A stretch of 64,000 bases of DNA, taken from contig NZ_SNTY01000008.1 in the NCBI RefSeq assembly GCF_004377485.1, forward strand, positions 26,469 to 90,468, read 5' to 3'. This document shows positions 1-8,918 of this stretch, piece after piece. The notes beneath the pieces are model-generated. The model made no database searches. It was not told where the DNA came from and saw only the letters and a list, made by a program, of their open reading frames with translations. This DNA comes from Alkanindiges illinoisensis. Its GTDB lineage: Bacteria; Pseudomonadota; Gammaproteobacteria; Pseudomonadales; Moraxellaceae. Position numbers and translations under genes: made by a program. Position 1 is the first letter of the stretch, and each line of letters begins with the position of its first letter.

Positions 1-639
1 GTTGACGGTGCTGGCCAGAAAGACGAAATTGATGCGCGTGTTTCAACCATTCGCAAGCAAATTGAAGAAGCAACGTCTGACTATGACCGTGAAAAACTGC
101 AAGAGCGCGTGGCCAAGCTGGCTGGCGGCGTTGCGGTGATCAAGGTTGGTGCTGCAACTGAAGTTGAAATGAAAGAGAAAAAAGACCGCGTTGATGATGC
201 ATTGCATGCAACCCGTGCTGCGGTTGAAGAAGGTGTGGTTGCCGGTGGTGGTGTTGCGCTGGTGCGTGTGATTCGTGCGCTTGAAGGCCTGACTGGTGCC
301 AACGAAGACCAGACTGCTGGTATCAACATTCTGCGTCGTGCCATTGAAGCGCCATTACGCCAGATCGTCACCAACGCCGGTGAAGAAGCCTCTGTCGTGG
401 TGAATGCTGTTAAGAATGGTGAAGGCAACTATGGCTACAATGCGGCAACTGGTGAATATGGTGACATGATTGAGCTGGGTATTTTAGACCCTGCCAAAGT
501 GACCCGTTCTGCACTGGAGCATGCAGCGTCTGTTGCAGGCCTGATGCTGACCACTGAAGCCATGATTACTGATATTCCAGAAGACAAGCCAGCTGCACCT
601 GATATGGGCGGCATGGGTGGTATGGGCGGCATGATGTAA
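1..639 (+). CDS. groL: 60 kDa chaperonin GroEL, C-terminal part
   Basis: The frame is open from the first base, so the gene starts before the window. About 212 residues are present, roughly the last two fifths of a family of about 545 residues. The sequence covers the end of the apical domain, the second intermediate segment and the equatorial domain ([20 protein letters not shown], then [11 protein letters not shown]). It ends in the flexible Gly-Met tail ([10 protein letters not shown]) typical of bacterial GroEL. The protein forms the double-ring ATP-dependent folding cage with GroES in the cytoplasm; groES is expected just upstream, outside the window. A strong terminator follows the stop codon. 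Identification is essentially certain. Confidence 0.98.
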   Translation, partial: VDGAGQKDEIDARVSTIRKQIEEATSDYDREKLQERVAKLAGGVAVIKVGAATEVEMKEKKDRVDDALHATRAAVEEGVVAGGGVALVRVIRALEGLTGANEDQTAGINILRRAIEAPLRQIVTNAGEEASVVVNAVKNGEGNYGYNAATGEYGDMIELGILDPAKVTRSALEHAASVAGLMLTTEAMITDIPEDKPAAPDMGGMGGMGGMM

Positions 640-688
640 CTGGTAATACACAGTTAGCTGTTTAAACCACTGGTTTAGCCAGTGTTCG

Positions 689-724
689 AAACCTTGCTTT
701 AGCAATAAAGCAAGGTTTTTTTAT
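689..724 (+). terminator. Rho-independent terminator after groEL
   Basis: The stem AACCTTGCTTTA pairs with TAAAGCAAGGTT across a four-base loop and is followed directly by a run of seven T. It lies about 50 bases after the groEL stop codon and ends the groE operon. Confidence 0.9.
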
Positions 725-949
725 ATTGTGGATACCTGTTAAAAAAAAAGCCTGCTTATAAACTAGAGAACTGGCAGGTAACTGGGATTAAGCGTATCAA
801 TTTACAGGGTTAATTGTGCAACAAGTGTAGAAACTTTATTTACTGGTCATATTATTTCGAAATGCTGTTTGATCTTTTGTGGTCTAAGTGCGTATCTTGC
901 TGGGCAGCACTATGCCAGTACCAGTTTCTTTGTAGGAATAACAGACTTG

Positions 950-3900
950 ATGTCCCGTTTTTTTATTGATCGGCCAATTTTTGCCTGGGTATTGGCAATT
1001 GTCGTCATGGCGCTGGGTGCGTTGTCTATTTTTACGCTTCCGGTAGAACGCTATCCTGATATTGCACCACCAACGGTCAGGATTTCAGCCAATTACAGTG
1101 GTGCATCCGCCAAAACCGTGGAAGACAGTGTCACGCAAGTGCTGGAACAGCAAATTCGTGGCATTGATAACCTGCTGTATTTTTCATCAACCAGCAGTGC
1201 GTCAGGGCAAGTGCGCATTAGCTTAACTTTTGCACAGGGTACAGATCCGGATACCGCACAGGTTCAGGTGCAAAACAGTATTAGCAGCAGCCTGAATCGT
1301 TTGCCGCAAGTGGTACAGCAGCAAGGTGTGACGGTGTCCAAGTCACAGGGTGACAGCCTGATGGTAATTGGCATTTATGACACCAGCCGCAAAATGAGCA
1401 CGGTTGAGATTTCTGATTACCTGATTAATCACGTAGAGCCAGTGCTGAGCCGGATTAATGGGGTAGGCGAAACCAATGTATTTGGTTCGCAATATGCGAT
1501 GCGCATCTGGCTTGATCCGCAAAAGCTCAACAGCTACAGCTTGATGCCATCGGACATCCGCAACGCCATTGAAGCACAAAACACCCAGGTTACCGCTGGT
1601 GAAATTGGTGCGCAGCCTGCACCACCTGACCAATATTTAAATGTGAATGTTACGGCGTTATCACGTCTGCAAACCCCGGAGCAGTTTGGCAATATTGTGC
1701 TCAAGGCCCAGCCGGGCGGTGCCGTGGTGTATTTAAAGGATGTGGCAAGGGTAGAACTGGGTTCAGAAAATTATTCAGTATCTACAGGATTAAATGGTTT
1801 TCCATCTTCCGGTATGTCAATTGATCTGGCGACTGGAGCCAATGCACTGGACGTGGCCGACACCATTCGCAGTGAAATGCAGCAACTGGAAAAACAGCTA
1901 CCGGCCGGGCTAAAAATTGCCTATCCACGTGACAGCACACCGTTTGTAACGGCCTCTATCAAAGGCGTGGTTAAAACGCTCATTGAAGCCATCATTCTGG
2001 TGGTGATTGTCATGTTTGTATTTTTGCAAAACTGGCGCGCCACCATTATTCCGGCCATTGCGGTTCCCGTAGTACTGCTGGGAACATTCGGTATTCTGGC
2101 TGTGCTGGGACTCAGCATTAACACGCTAACCCTGTTTGCCATGGTATTGGCCATTGGTTTACTGGTAGATGATGCCATTGTGGTGGTGGAAAACGTCGAG
2201 CGGGTGATGCATGAACAGCAACTGGATGCACGCCAAGCCACGATTGAATCAATGCAGGAAATTACAGGCGCGCTAATTGGCATTACGCTGGTGCTATCGG
2301 CAGTCTTTTTGCCGATGGCATTTTTTGGCGGCTCGATTGGCGTTATTTACCAGCAATTTTCCATTACGATTGTGTCGGCCATGATATTGTCGGTATTGGT
2401 TGCACTCACCTTAACACCTGCCTTGTGCGCGACTTTGCTTAAACCCTCTCATCAAAAAGATCCGCATCAAGGTGGTTTTTTTGGCTGGTTTAACCGGAGT
2501 TTTGAGCGTTTGCAGCACGGCTATAAAAATGCAGTGGCACGCATGGTCGGCTGGCCAAAGCTATTTATGGCGGGATTTATTGTCATTTCTGCACTGGTAG
2601 CAGTGGCATATACCAGTTTGCCCACCAGCTTTTTGCCGGATGAAGATCAGGGATCACTGAATGTGCAATTTACCCTAAAGGAAGGCGCACCTTTACGTGA
2701 GACTGAACAAATTGGCAAACAGGTATCAGACTATTTTCTAACCAAAGAAAAAAATAACCTGAATACCGTGATGATTGTGCTGGGACGTAATTTTTCAGGC
2801 AATGGGCAAAATGTTGGGCAGGCTTATGTGTCACTAAAGCACTGGGACGAGCGCAGCGGCAAAGACAACACGGCTGCAGCCATTATTGAACGCGCCAATA
2901 AATACTTTAAAAAAGTACCAGATGTTAAAGTGAATGTGAATGCGCCGTCTGTTGTCCGTGGACTTGGCCAGTCGAACGGGTTTGAATTCTGGTTACAGGA
3001 TATCAATAATGCCGGGCGTGATGCATTAATTGCGGCACAGGAACGCATTCTTAACAAGGCCAATGACAATCCTAACCTGCGTAATGTGCGTATGAGCGGG
3101 CTTGAAGATAAAACCCAGCTGCATCTGAATATTGACCAGAGCAAGGCTGCTATTATGGGCTTAAGTCAGTCTGATATTAATTCTACACTGAGCGCGGCAT
3201 GGGGCGGCGTATATGTGAATGACTTTATTGACCGTGGGCGCATCAAGCGGGTATACATTCAGGGTGACATGGGTTCACGCTCCAAGCCAGAAGACTTGGC
3301 CCAGTGGTACGTGCGCGGCGCCGATGGCACTATGGCATCATTTGCTAGCTTTACCACCACAGACTGGATTCGCAATCCGCAACTGCTACAGCGTTTTAAT
3401 GGCATTTCATCCATGCAAATTAATGGTAACGTGGCTGAGGGCTATAGCTCAGGTGAAGCCATGATCACCATGCAGCAATTGGTCAATGCCGAAAAAGGCT
3501 TTGGACTGGCGTGGAGTGGCCTGTCCTATCAGGAACAGCAAACCACCCAGCAGGGCATCTGGCTGTATATTGGCTCCATTGCATTTATTTTTCTGTGTCT
3601 GGCTGCACTCTATGAAAGCTGGACCATCCCTACGGCTGTCATGCTGGTTATTCCATTAGGTGTACTGGGGGCCGTGCTGTTTACCAAACTTGCTGGTTTT
3701 AGTAATGATATTTACTTTCAGGTGGCAATTCTGGCGACTATTGGTTTATCCACCAAAAATGCCATTTTGATTGTAGAGTTTGCCGCCGCTGCACAGGATA
3801 AAGGCAGCAGTATTCTAGAGGCTGCACTGGAAGGCGCACGCCTGCGACTACGACCTATTATCATGACTTCACTGGCTTTCGTAGCAGGCGTAATTCCTTT

Positions 3901-4057
3901 GGTATTTTCCGCTGGCGCAGGAGCAGTTAGCCGACAGGAAATTGGGGTAAGTATTGTGGGTGGGGTATTATTTGGCACAGTACTGGCGGTATTTTATGTA
4001 CCACTATTTTTTGTACTGGTCAGAAAATTATTTGCTGGAAAAACTGCAAGGGTTTAA
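950..4057 (+). CDS. RND (HAE1 family) efflux pump inner-membrane transporter
   Basis: This is a 1035-residue proton-driven multidrug transporter of the AcrB/MexD/AdeB type, normally working in a trimer with a periplasmic adaptor and an outer-membrane channel. It has the usual N-terminus (MSRFFIDRPIFAWV), two large periplasmic loops and twelve membrane segments. The TM4 acidic pair sits in GLLVDDAIVVVENVER (about residues 406-407), and the TM10 relay lysine in STKNAILIVEF. The frame is open 27 codons further upstream, but the ATG at 950 matches the family N-terminus and has AGGAA upstream. No adaptor or outer-membrane gene is adjacent, so it is an orphan pump gene here. The exact subfamily and substrates cannot be named from sequence alone. 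Confidence 0.95.
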   Translation: MSRFFIDRPIFAWVLAIVVMALGALSIFTLPVERYPDIAPPTVRISANYSGASAKTVEDSVTQVLEQQIRGIDNLLYFSSTSSASGQVRISLTFAQGTDPDTAQVQVQNSISSSLNRLPQVVQQQGVTVSKSQGDSLMVIGIYDTSRKMSTVEISDYLINHVEPVLSRINGVGETNVFGSQYAMRIWLDPQKLNSYSLMPSDIRNAIEAQNTQVTAGEIGAQPAPPDQYLNVNVTALSRLQTPEQFGNIVLKAQPGGAVVYLKDVARVELGSENYSVSTGLNGFPSSGMSIDLATGANALDVADTIRSEMQQLEKQLPAGLKIAYPRDSTPFVTASIKGVVKTLIEAIILVVIVMFVFLQNWRATIIPAIAVPVVLLGTFGILAVLGLSINTLTLFAMVLAIGLLVDDAIVVVENVERVMHEQQLDARQATIESMQEITGALIGITLVLSAVFLPMAFFGGSIGVIYQQFSITIVSAMILSVLVALTLTPALCATLLKPSHQKDPHQGGFFGWFNRSFERLQHGYKNAVARMVGWPKLFMAGFIVISALVAVAYTSLPTSFLPDEDQGSLNVQFTLKEGAPLRETEQIGKQVSDYFLTKEKNNLNTVMIVLGRNFSGNGQNVGQAYVSLKHWDERSGKDNTAAAIIERANKYFKKVPDVKVNVNAPSVVRGLGQSNGFEFWLQDINNAGRDALIAAQERILNKANDNPNLRNVRMSGLEDKTQLHLNIDQSKAAIMGLSQSDINSTLSAAWGGVYVNDFIDRGRIKRVYIQGDMGSRSKPEDLAQWYVRGADGTMASFASFTTTDWIRNPQLLQRFNGISSMQINGNVAEGYSSGEAMITMQQLVNAEKGFGLAWSGLSYQEQQTTQQGIWLYIGSIAFIFLCLAALYESWTIPTAVMLVIPLGVLGAVLFTKLAGFSNDIYFQVAILATIGLSTKNAILIVEFAAAAQDKGSSILEAALEGARLRLRPIIMTSLAFVAGVIPLVFSAGAGAVSRQEIGVSIVGGVLFGTVLAVFYVPLFFVLVRKLFAGKTARV

Positions 4058-4080
4058 AAACTGGAACTTGAGCAGAAAAA

Positions 4081-4132
4081 GCGGGTAAAGATGGTCAACC
4101 AGAAACAGGTTGGCCATCTTTAGCTTAACCCG
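4081..4132. terminator. Long palindrome between convergent genes, likely bidirectional terminator
   Basis: GCGGGTAAAGATGGTCAACC and its near-complement ending in AACCCGC form a long hairpin with an inner stem AAGATGGTCAACC/GGTTGGCCATCTT. It starts 24 bases after the RND gene and overlaps the last codons of the convergent small gene. It lacks a long T tail, so activity is inferred from position and stem strength. Confidence 0.6.
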
Positions 4133-4415
4133 CCTGATCCAGTTCGCAAAACCACAGGTAATCAGTGTCATTGCTGTCTTCTGCATGGCAATGGTTGCTT
4201 TCATCATTGAGAAATACACCGTGATCCTGTGCCTGCGTAACCCGGGGAAACCAGTAGACTTGACCTTGCGGATTAAAACTGGTGGCAGCATTGGGATAGG
4301 GTGCTAAACCCAATTCTGCGGTGATGGCACGGTTGTCATCCAGCGTAACTACCAGAAGTTCGGTATTTGGGTCACGGTCGGGATTAATATTACGGATAAT
4401 TAAAGCCACTGACAT
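4125..4415 (-). CDS. Conserved-looking small protein of unknown function
   Basis: A 96-residue acidic soluble protein with no signal peptide or membrane segment. I do not recognise a family. The N-terminal part (MSVALIIRNINPDRDPNTEL) reads like a small beta-strand domain. The C-terminal half is rich in Asp, Asn and His (NDESNHCHAEDSNDTDYLWF). Two in-frame ATGs lie six bases apart; the inner one at 4415 is chosen because GAGAG lies seven bases before it. The gene is convergent with the RND gene and its last bases sit inside the shared terminator hairpin. Several open frames overlap here on both strands; this one is preferred for its ribosome binding site and protein-like composition. Confidence 0.6.
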   Translation of the reverse strand: MSVALIIRNINPDRDPNTELLVVTLDDNRAITAELGLAPYPNAATSFNPQGQVYWFPRVTQAQDHGVFLNDESNHCHAEDSNDTDYLWFCELDQAG

Positions 4416-4803
4416 GATCATGCTCTCAAGCTGTATAACAGATAACCATTTTAAGAGATTATGGCTAAAAAAAAAGCTTGAAACGTCTTAACCTGTCGCC
4501 AATAACTTTAATTATTAGCTTTAAGCCTAATAGAAACTACAAAAGACAGGAAATAAATTTGAAAATTCTTTTAGATTATATACTTAGCCACATGGGATTT
4601 TTACTCTATGGATCTAGTATTACAGATCAGTATTTAAAAAATCCACCTCTAAATCTATATAAAATATTAATATATTTTAAATCTGCAAGCTCATTAAGCG
4701 TTTAGGCCAGACGCTCAACTTTTTAGTAATGAAGTAAATGCTGTTAAAGATATGACTGGAAAGTTGGGGATAAGCAGATTTTTAAAGTTTACTAAGGACA
4801 ATA
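4416..4803. other. AT-rich intergenic stretch
   Basis: About 390 bases of very AT-rich DNA. A 75-codon open frame lies inside it (4478-4705, plus strand), but it has no ribosome binding site, a biased Lys/Asn/Ile/Leu composition and no recognisable motif, so I do not call it. I see no other gene, only possible promoter-like A/T runs. Confidence 0.5.
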
Positions 4804-4837
4804 AAAAACCCCTAAGTTCTGTAAAATAAGGGGTTTT
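4804..4837 (-). terminator. Terminator downstream of tRNA-Ser
   Basis: Read on the minus strand, AAAACCCCTTA and TAGGGGTTTT pair and are followed by TTTTTTATTG. It lies about 35 bases beyond the tRNA 3' end and fits termination of the tRNA transcript. Confidence 0.85.
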
Positions 4838-4869
4838 CGTACTACATTGGACTGTAGTGAACTATAATT

Positions 4870-4957
4870 TGGCGGAAGCGGTGAGATTCGAACTCACGAA
4901 CCCTTGCGGGTCGCCGGTTTTCAAGACCGGTGCATTCAACCACTCTGCCACGCTTCC
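4870..4957 (-). tRNA. tRNA-Ser (anticodon UGA)
   Basis: Read on the minus strand, an 88-base tRNA with acceptor stem GGAAGCG/CGCTTCC, a D arm, anticodon stem CCGGT/ACCGG around loop CTTGAAA (anticodon TGA), a long variable arm typical of class II tRNAs (GACCCGCAAGGGTT) and T arm GTGAG-TTCGAAT-CTCAC. The terminal CCA is encoded. It reads UCN serine codons. A terminator follows at 4804-4837. Confidence 0.97.
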
Positions 4958-5049
4958 AGTGGTTGCAAAGAATACAGGGTGTTATTTAAAAAAACAATTA
5001 TTTTTAGTCAGAAAATCTTGCCAAGTGCACAGCTTTTAAGCAAATAGCG

Positions 5050-5613
5050 TTAAAATATTCCACCCAGCCAGCGAATCAGGGCAAATAGTGTAAAGCCAAA
5101 CCATACCAGAATAATGATGCCCAGAATATCGGGAATACGCAGCCACAGCCAGCTTACTACCGAATTACGCCAGAATGCTGAAGTCTGCTGTCGTTGTTCG
5201 AGCTTGCGATGCAAAAAAGGATGGACGATATGATCATCATTCTGCAAACCATGCACATCACGCAAATGCGTATGTACAATGCCCAGCGCTTTACGGCTGG
5301 GGCGAATAAATACATCCATCACATCACCCACCACGGGGACAAAACCAACGGTGACATCCAGCAATGCAAGGCGTACTGCAGGCATGAGCTTGTGCATTGG
5401 CACACCAGCTTGCCATGCCTTAAAAATGGCAAAAGATGCCAAACCTAAGCCTGCCAGATCGCCCACCACTGGAATGGTGCCCAAGGCTGCATCAGCGCCA
5501 ATGCCTTGTCGGGTAAACGGGATACGCACCAGACTGTCCAGAATATTGGCATAACTGGCCAGTTGCCGTTCCAGTGCTATGGCTTGCTGTTTGGTCAGTG
5601 GTTGCCGCTGCAT
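5050..5613 (-). CDS. DUF4112 domain membrane protein
   Basis: A 187-residue protein with the DUF4112 pattern: LDSLVRIPFTRQGIGADAAL, then two hydrophobic segments each centred on a PVVGD motif (TIPVVGDLAGLG and FVPVVGDVMDVFI), about residues 30-110. A separate C-terminal membrane segment follows (IPDILGIIILVWFGFTLFALI, about 157-177). Function is unknown for the family; the pattern implies an inner-membrane protein. The start is the only ATG before the domain. The tRNA-Ser gene lies downstream on the same strand, and a copy of the 93-bp repeat begins 27 bases upstream of the start codon, so the promoter lies within or beyond the repeat. Confidence 0.85.
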   Translation of the reverse strand: MQRQPLTKQQAIALERQLASYANILDSLVRIPFTRQGIGADAALGTIPVVGDLAGLGLASFAIFKAWQAGVPMHKLMPAVRLALLDVTVGFVPVVGDVMDVFIRPSRKALGIVHTHLRDVHGLQNDDHIVHPFLHRKLEQRQQTSAFWRNSVVSWLWLRIPDILGIIILVWFGFTLFALIRWLGGIF

Positions 5614-5639
5614 GGTAGTTTTCCAAAATTTTTATTCAC

Positions 5640-5732
5640 TAGACTTCTTTCATAAGTTGTACCAACTCGCCTTCGACAGGCTCAGGCAGCGTTGGTTGAG
5701 CTTGTCGAAACCAGACTTATGCAAGAGATCTA
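5640..5732 (+). repeat. 93-bp dispersed palindromic repeat, copy A
   Basis: This copy runs from TAGACTTC to GAGATCTA. Its ends form an imperfect 18-bp inverted repeat (15 of 18 match, starting TAGA). The centre forms a hairpin with stem CTTCGACAGGCTCA against TGAGCTTGTCGAA. It is identical in all 93 bases to copies at 52499 and 58022 and, inverted, at 8789; a fifth at 63783 differs at three positions. It begins and ends in TA, which fits a TA-targeting non-autonomous element. Here it lies between the 5' end of the DUF4112 gene and the 3' end of gcd. Confidence 0.9.
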
Positions 5733-5831
5733 CTATAACCTAGGGACGAATACATTATCCGGTTAGTTATACATTTGTTTTTTAGCAAGATTGTAAGAGT
5801 AATCAGGCCTGTCTAGTTCTATGACTGCCAT

Positions 5832-5866
5832 AAAAAAAGCCTGCCTTACAAGAGATAAGACAGGCG
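5832..5866 (-). terminator. Terminator of gcd
   Basis: On the minus strand GCCTGTCTTA pairs with TAAGGCAGGC with one mismatch, followed by seven T. It lies about 30 bases after the gcd stop codon. Confidence 0.85.
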
Positions 5867-5893
5867 TTGGAGTAACCTTTAAATTAGACTGGT

Positions 5894-8440
5894 TTAGGTT
5901 TTTGGCAATTTGTAGGCATATACATAATCGCCTTTACGAGTGCCCAGTGAACCATGCCCTCCAGCCATCACCAGAACATACTGCCGGCCATCCTTTCCAG
6001 CATAGGTCATGGGTGTGGTTTGTGCTCCGGCAGGCAGGCGGCCCCGCCACAGCTCTTTTCCGCTTTTCATGTCATAGGCACGTAGGTACTGGTCGAGCGT
6101 ACCACTTAAGAAGCCTACACTGCCAGCGGTTGTAATGGTGCCGCCCAGACTGGGTACACCCATTTTAAAGAATAGTGGTAAAGGTGAGTTATCACGCACG
6201 GTGCCATTTTTGTGCATCCAGATTTTTTTGCCGGTGGTGAGGTCAATGGCAGCAATATAACCCCATGCAGGTGCCTGACAGGGTAAGCCGGTTGGTGAAA
6301 TAAAAGGTTCGAGAATTACGCCAAAAGGTGCGCCCTTATTAGGTTGTACGCCTTCAACTTCACTTTTGCGTGCTGCACCGTTGGCCACTGCTTCACGCGG
6401 TACCAGTTTGGATTTAAACGCCATAAAGTTGGGGTTTACAAAGGCAATCTGACGTACCGGATCAACTGAAATACCCCCCCAGTCAAACACTCCAAAGTTG
6501 CCCGGGTAAACCAACGAACCACGCAAGGACGGCGGCGTGTAAATACCTTCATAATTCATGGAGCGATACTGGATACGGCAAGTGAGCTGGTCAAATGGCG
6601 TGCCGCCCCACATGTCTTTTTCCGACATTTTGGGTACAAAGTTAATGGCAGAAATAGGCTGAGTGGGGGAGTAATATTCACCACTGGCCAATACTTCCTT
6701 TTCATGACCTTGCGGTACAGGCATTTCCTTAACGGGATAAACGGGCTTACCGGTCAGGCGATTTAATACATAAATACTGCCTTGCTTGGTAGAGGCCATC
6801 AATGCAGGTTGCACACCTTGCGCCGTTTTGATATCAATCAAAGTCGGCTGGCCACCAACATCCATATCCCACAGGTCGTGATGCGTCATCTGGAACGTCC
6901 AGCGTACCTGTCCAGTAGCAATATCCAGTGCAGTTACGCCAGCACTATAAGTTTCAGATGCCTTGGTGCGCTTACCGCCCCACTGGTCAGGCATCTGGTT
7001 ACCCATTGGCAGGTACAGCAGGCCGTTTTTCTCATCAACTGCGGTAACCGACCACATGTTGGGGGAGTTACGGGTATAAATACCATTCGCAGCAATGGGT
7101 GCAGTCTGGGTTGGATTACCGCTATCCCAGTTCCAGACCAGATGGCCGTCATGCACATCATAGGCGCGGATCACGCCTGAAGGCTCATCGGTAGACAGGT
7201 TATCAGTCACATGACCGCCAATAATGACCAGATCACGGGTAACGGCTGGTGGTGAAGTTGAGTAATAGCCGCCAGCTGTAAAGCTGCCCATGTTGGCAGT
7301 TAAGTCTACGCTGCCATCCTTGCCAAATTCACGGCACATCTGGCCTGTATCAGCGTTAATGGCAATCAGGCGGGTATCCGCAGTGGGTACAAAAATCCGC
7401 TTACTACAGGTAGTTTTTGCAGTATTGGTGACATTGGCGGATGCAGGCGTTACTGTGGTGACCAGCGAATCAGCATTGATGGCAACGGGTGAGGAATTAC
7501 CGATATTTGCGGTTGCGCTAGCTGTAGTATTTGAAGCTGCGGGAGTAGCGTTAGCAGGAATTTTGATGCCGCTGGTTTGCTGTGCATATTCGGCATCGTC
7601 ATGGTAGGCCACACCACGACAGGTCATGTGCGCCCAATTTTTAAAAGTTCCAGCGCGCTGGGTACTCAGTTGCGGGTCAAAACGCCAGATTTCCTTACCA
7701 GTATCCGGGTCAAGCGCAATAACCTTGCTATGCGGCGTGCAGACATACAGTTTACCATTGACTTTCAATGGGGTATTTTCTGCAGTGGTTTCATGCGGGT
7801 CATTCTCACCCGGCACATCACCAATGCGATATTTCCACGCTACTTCCAGCTTTTGCACATTCTCCGGGGTAATCTGTGCTAATGGCGAATAACGGTCACC
7901 AAAGGCAGTGCGCCCATAAGATTGCCAGTCACCTGCGGGCTGTGTAGGAGCAGTACTGGTCATATCAGTGCTATTGCGCGCTAAGGTACCTTTGAGTGAA
8001 TATTTATCCTGATCCATAAACTGGCTAATCAGCGCCGAACCACCGGCCAGCAGTAACCCGATGCTTAGGATGCCAGTGTGTACAGGTGAGGTACTGGGCG
8101 TTAACAACGGTTTGCGAAACCACGGTAGAATCAGCAAAAGGCCAAGGCCAAACCAGAGTGCCAGCCGGGGAACCAGTTGCCACCAGTCCAGCCCCATTTC
8201 TGACCAGGCCCAAATGGTACTCATGATTAAAAACAGGCCATATAAGCCCAGAGCCGATGCGTTTCGCCATAGCAGCAACAGGCCAGCAATACCCACAGCA
8301 AGACCGGCTGGCAAGTAATACCATGAACCGCCCAGCATCAGCAGCTTAATGCCACCAAAAACCAGTGCAAGGCCACTCAGCAATAAAATAACCCCGATAA
8401 TACGGGGCAGTACTGGATGGCCAGTGGAAGCAGGAATCAT
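5894..8440 (-). CDS. gcd: Membrane-bound PQQ-dependent glucose dehydrogenase
   Basis: Oxidises glucose and other aldoses to lactones at the periplasmic face and passes electrons to ubiquinone. Residues 1-145 hold about five membrane segments, the quinone-binding anchor. From about 170 a PQQ beta-propeller follows (GDWQSYGRTAFGDRYSPL, VIALDPDTGKEIWRFDP, GGHVTDN, NWDSGNP, YVLNRLTGKPVYPVKE, GGTPFDQLTCR, and a C-terminal LVMAGGHGS). At 848 residues it is about 50 longer than usual mGDH. The excess is an Ala/Thr/Asn/Ser-rich insertion at about residues 286-345 (DNA about 7405-7585). The start has GAGG upstream. The region immediately upstream is an IS30 remnant, and inverted 93-bp repeats lie on both sides. 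No PQQ biosynthesis genes are in the window. Confidence 0.96.
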   Translation of the reverse strand: MIPASTGHPVLPRIIGVILLLSGLALVFGGIKLLMLGGSWYYLPAGLAVGIAGLLLLWRNASALGLYGLFLIMSTIWAWSEMGLDWWQLVPRLALWFGLGLLLILPWFRKPLLTPSTSPVHTGILSIGLLLAGGSALISQFMDQDKYSLKGTLARNSTDMTSTAPTQPAGDWQSYGRTAFGDRYSPLAQITPENVQKLEVAWKYRIGDVPGENDPHETTAENTPLKVNGKLYVCTPHSKVIALDPDTGKEIWRFDPQLSTQRAGTFKNWAHMTCRGVAYHDDAEYAQQTSGIKIPANATPAASNTTASATANIGNSSPVAINADSLVTTVTPASANVTNTAKTTCSKRIFVPTADTRLIAINADTGQMCREFGKDGSVDLTANMGSFTAGGYYSTSPPAVTRDLVIIGGHVTDNLSTDEPSGVIRAYDVHDGHLVWNWDSGNPTQTAPIAANGIYTRNSPNMWSVTAVDEKNGLLYLPMGNQMPDQWGGKRTKASETYSAGVTALDIATGQVRWTFQMTHHDLWDMDVGGQPTLIDIKTAQGVQPALMASTKQGSIYVLNRLTGKPVYPVKEMPVPQGHEKEVLASGEYYSPTQPISAINFVPKMSEKDMWGGTPFDQLTCRIQYRSMNYEGIYTPPSLRGSLVYPGNFGVFDWGGISVDPVRQIAFVNPNFMAFKSKLVPREAVANGAARKSEVEGVQPNKGAPFGVILEPFISPTGLPCQAPAWGYIAAIDLTTGKKIWMHKNGTVRDNSPLPLFFKMGVPSLGGTITTAGSVGFLSGTLDQYLRAYDMKSGKELWRGRLPAGAQTTPMTYAGKDGRQYVLVMAGGHGSLGTRKGDYVYAYKLPKT

Positions 8441-8451
8441 TGTTTACCTCG

Positions 8452-8664
8452 CTAAAGTTGAGGATTTGAATGATGCCGTCTTCGAGCTAATTTATGGGCA
8501 TGTTTGGCAAAATAGCCATTTCTCGCTCGATTACGTTTGATTTCTCTGGAAATAGTGGAAGGTGAACGATTCAATCTCCAGGCGATATAACGTTTAGAAA
8601 AACCTTCACGTAATAATGTATAAATCTGATATCTTTCTTCTTGAGTAAGATGAGTATAGTTCAT
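8452..8664 (-). pseudogene. IS30-family transposase, N-terminal fragment
   Basis: About 70 residues with the N-terminal helix-turn-helix of IS30 transposases (YTHLTQEERYQIYTLL, then SPSTISREIKRN). Full-length members are about 300-380 residues; the DDE catalytic domain is absent, so the fragment is inactive. It breaks off just upstream of gcd. The bases upstream of its start include TGTTGCACTTCATTTGAGAA (about 8739-8758), which resembles an IS30-type terminal repeat; that part is less certain. Its position means that DNA derived from the insertion sequence supplies the leader of gcd. Confidence 0.85.
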
Positions 8665-8788
8665 GATGCAACTTTGACTTTGGTCGGTCGGAAGCAGAAT
8701 GCTAGCTCATCTTGCTTCCTTCCAATAAATTAATCTCTGTTGCACTTCATTTGAGAATCTAAATATTAAAAAATAATAAGGAAGCTAG

Positions 8789-8881
8789 TAGATCTCTTGC
8801 ATAAGTCTGGTTTCGACAAGCTCAACCAACGCTGCCTGAGCCTGTCGAAGGCGAGTTGGTACAACTTATGAAAGAAGTCTA
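8789..8881 (-). repeat. 93-bp dispersed palindromic repeat, copy B (inverted)
   Basis: Identical over 93 bases to the reverse complement of the copy at 5640. It begins TAGATCTC and ends AAGTCTA. It lies between the IS30 remnant and the 3' end of the sensor kinase gene. With copy A it brackets gcd and the IS30 fragment as an inverted pair about 3.2 kb apart. CTAGTA is found on both sides of GATCTC...AAGT, but this six-base match is not seen at the other copies. Confidence 0.9.
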
Positions 8882-8918
8882 GTACAGTGCAAAATTAGAC
8901 CGGTTTATAGATGAGTAA

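Noticed and set aside
4478..4705. 75-codon open frame in AT-rich DNA
   Set aside because: No ribosome binding site, biased composition and no family motif; best explained by chance in AT-rich sequence.
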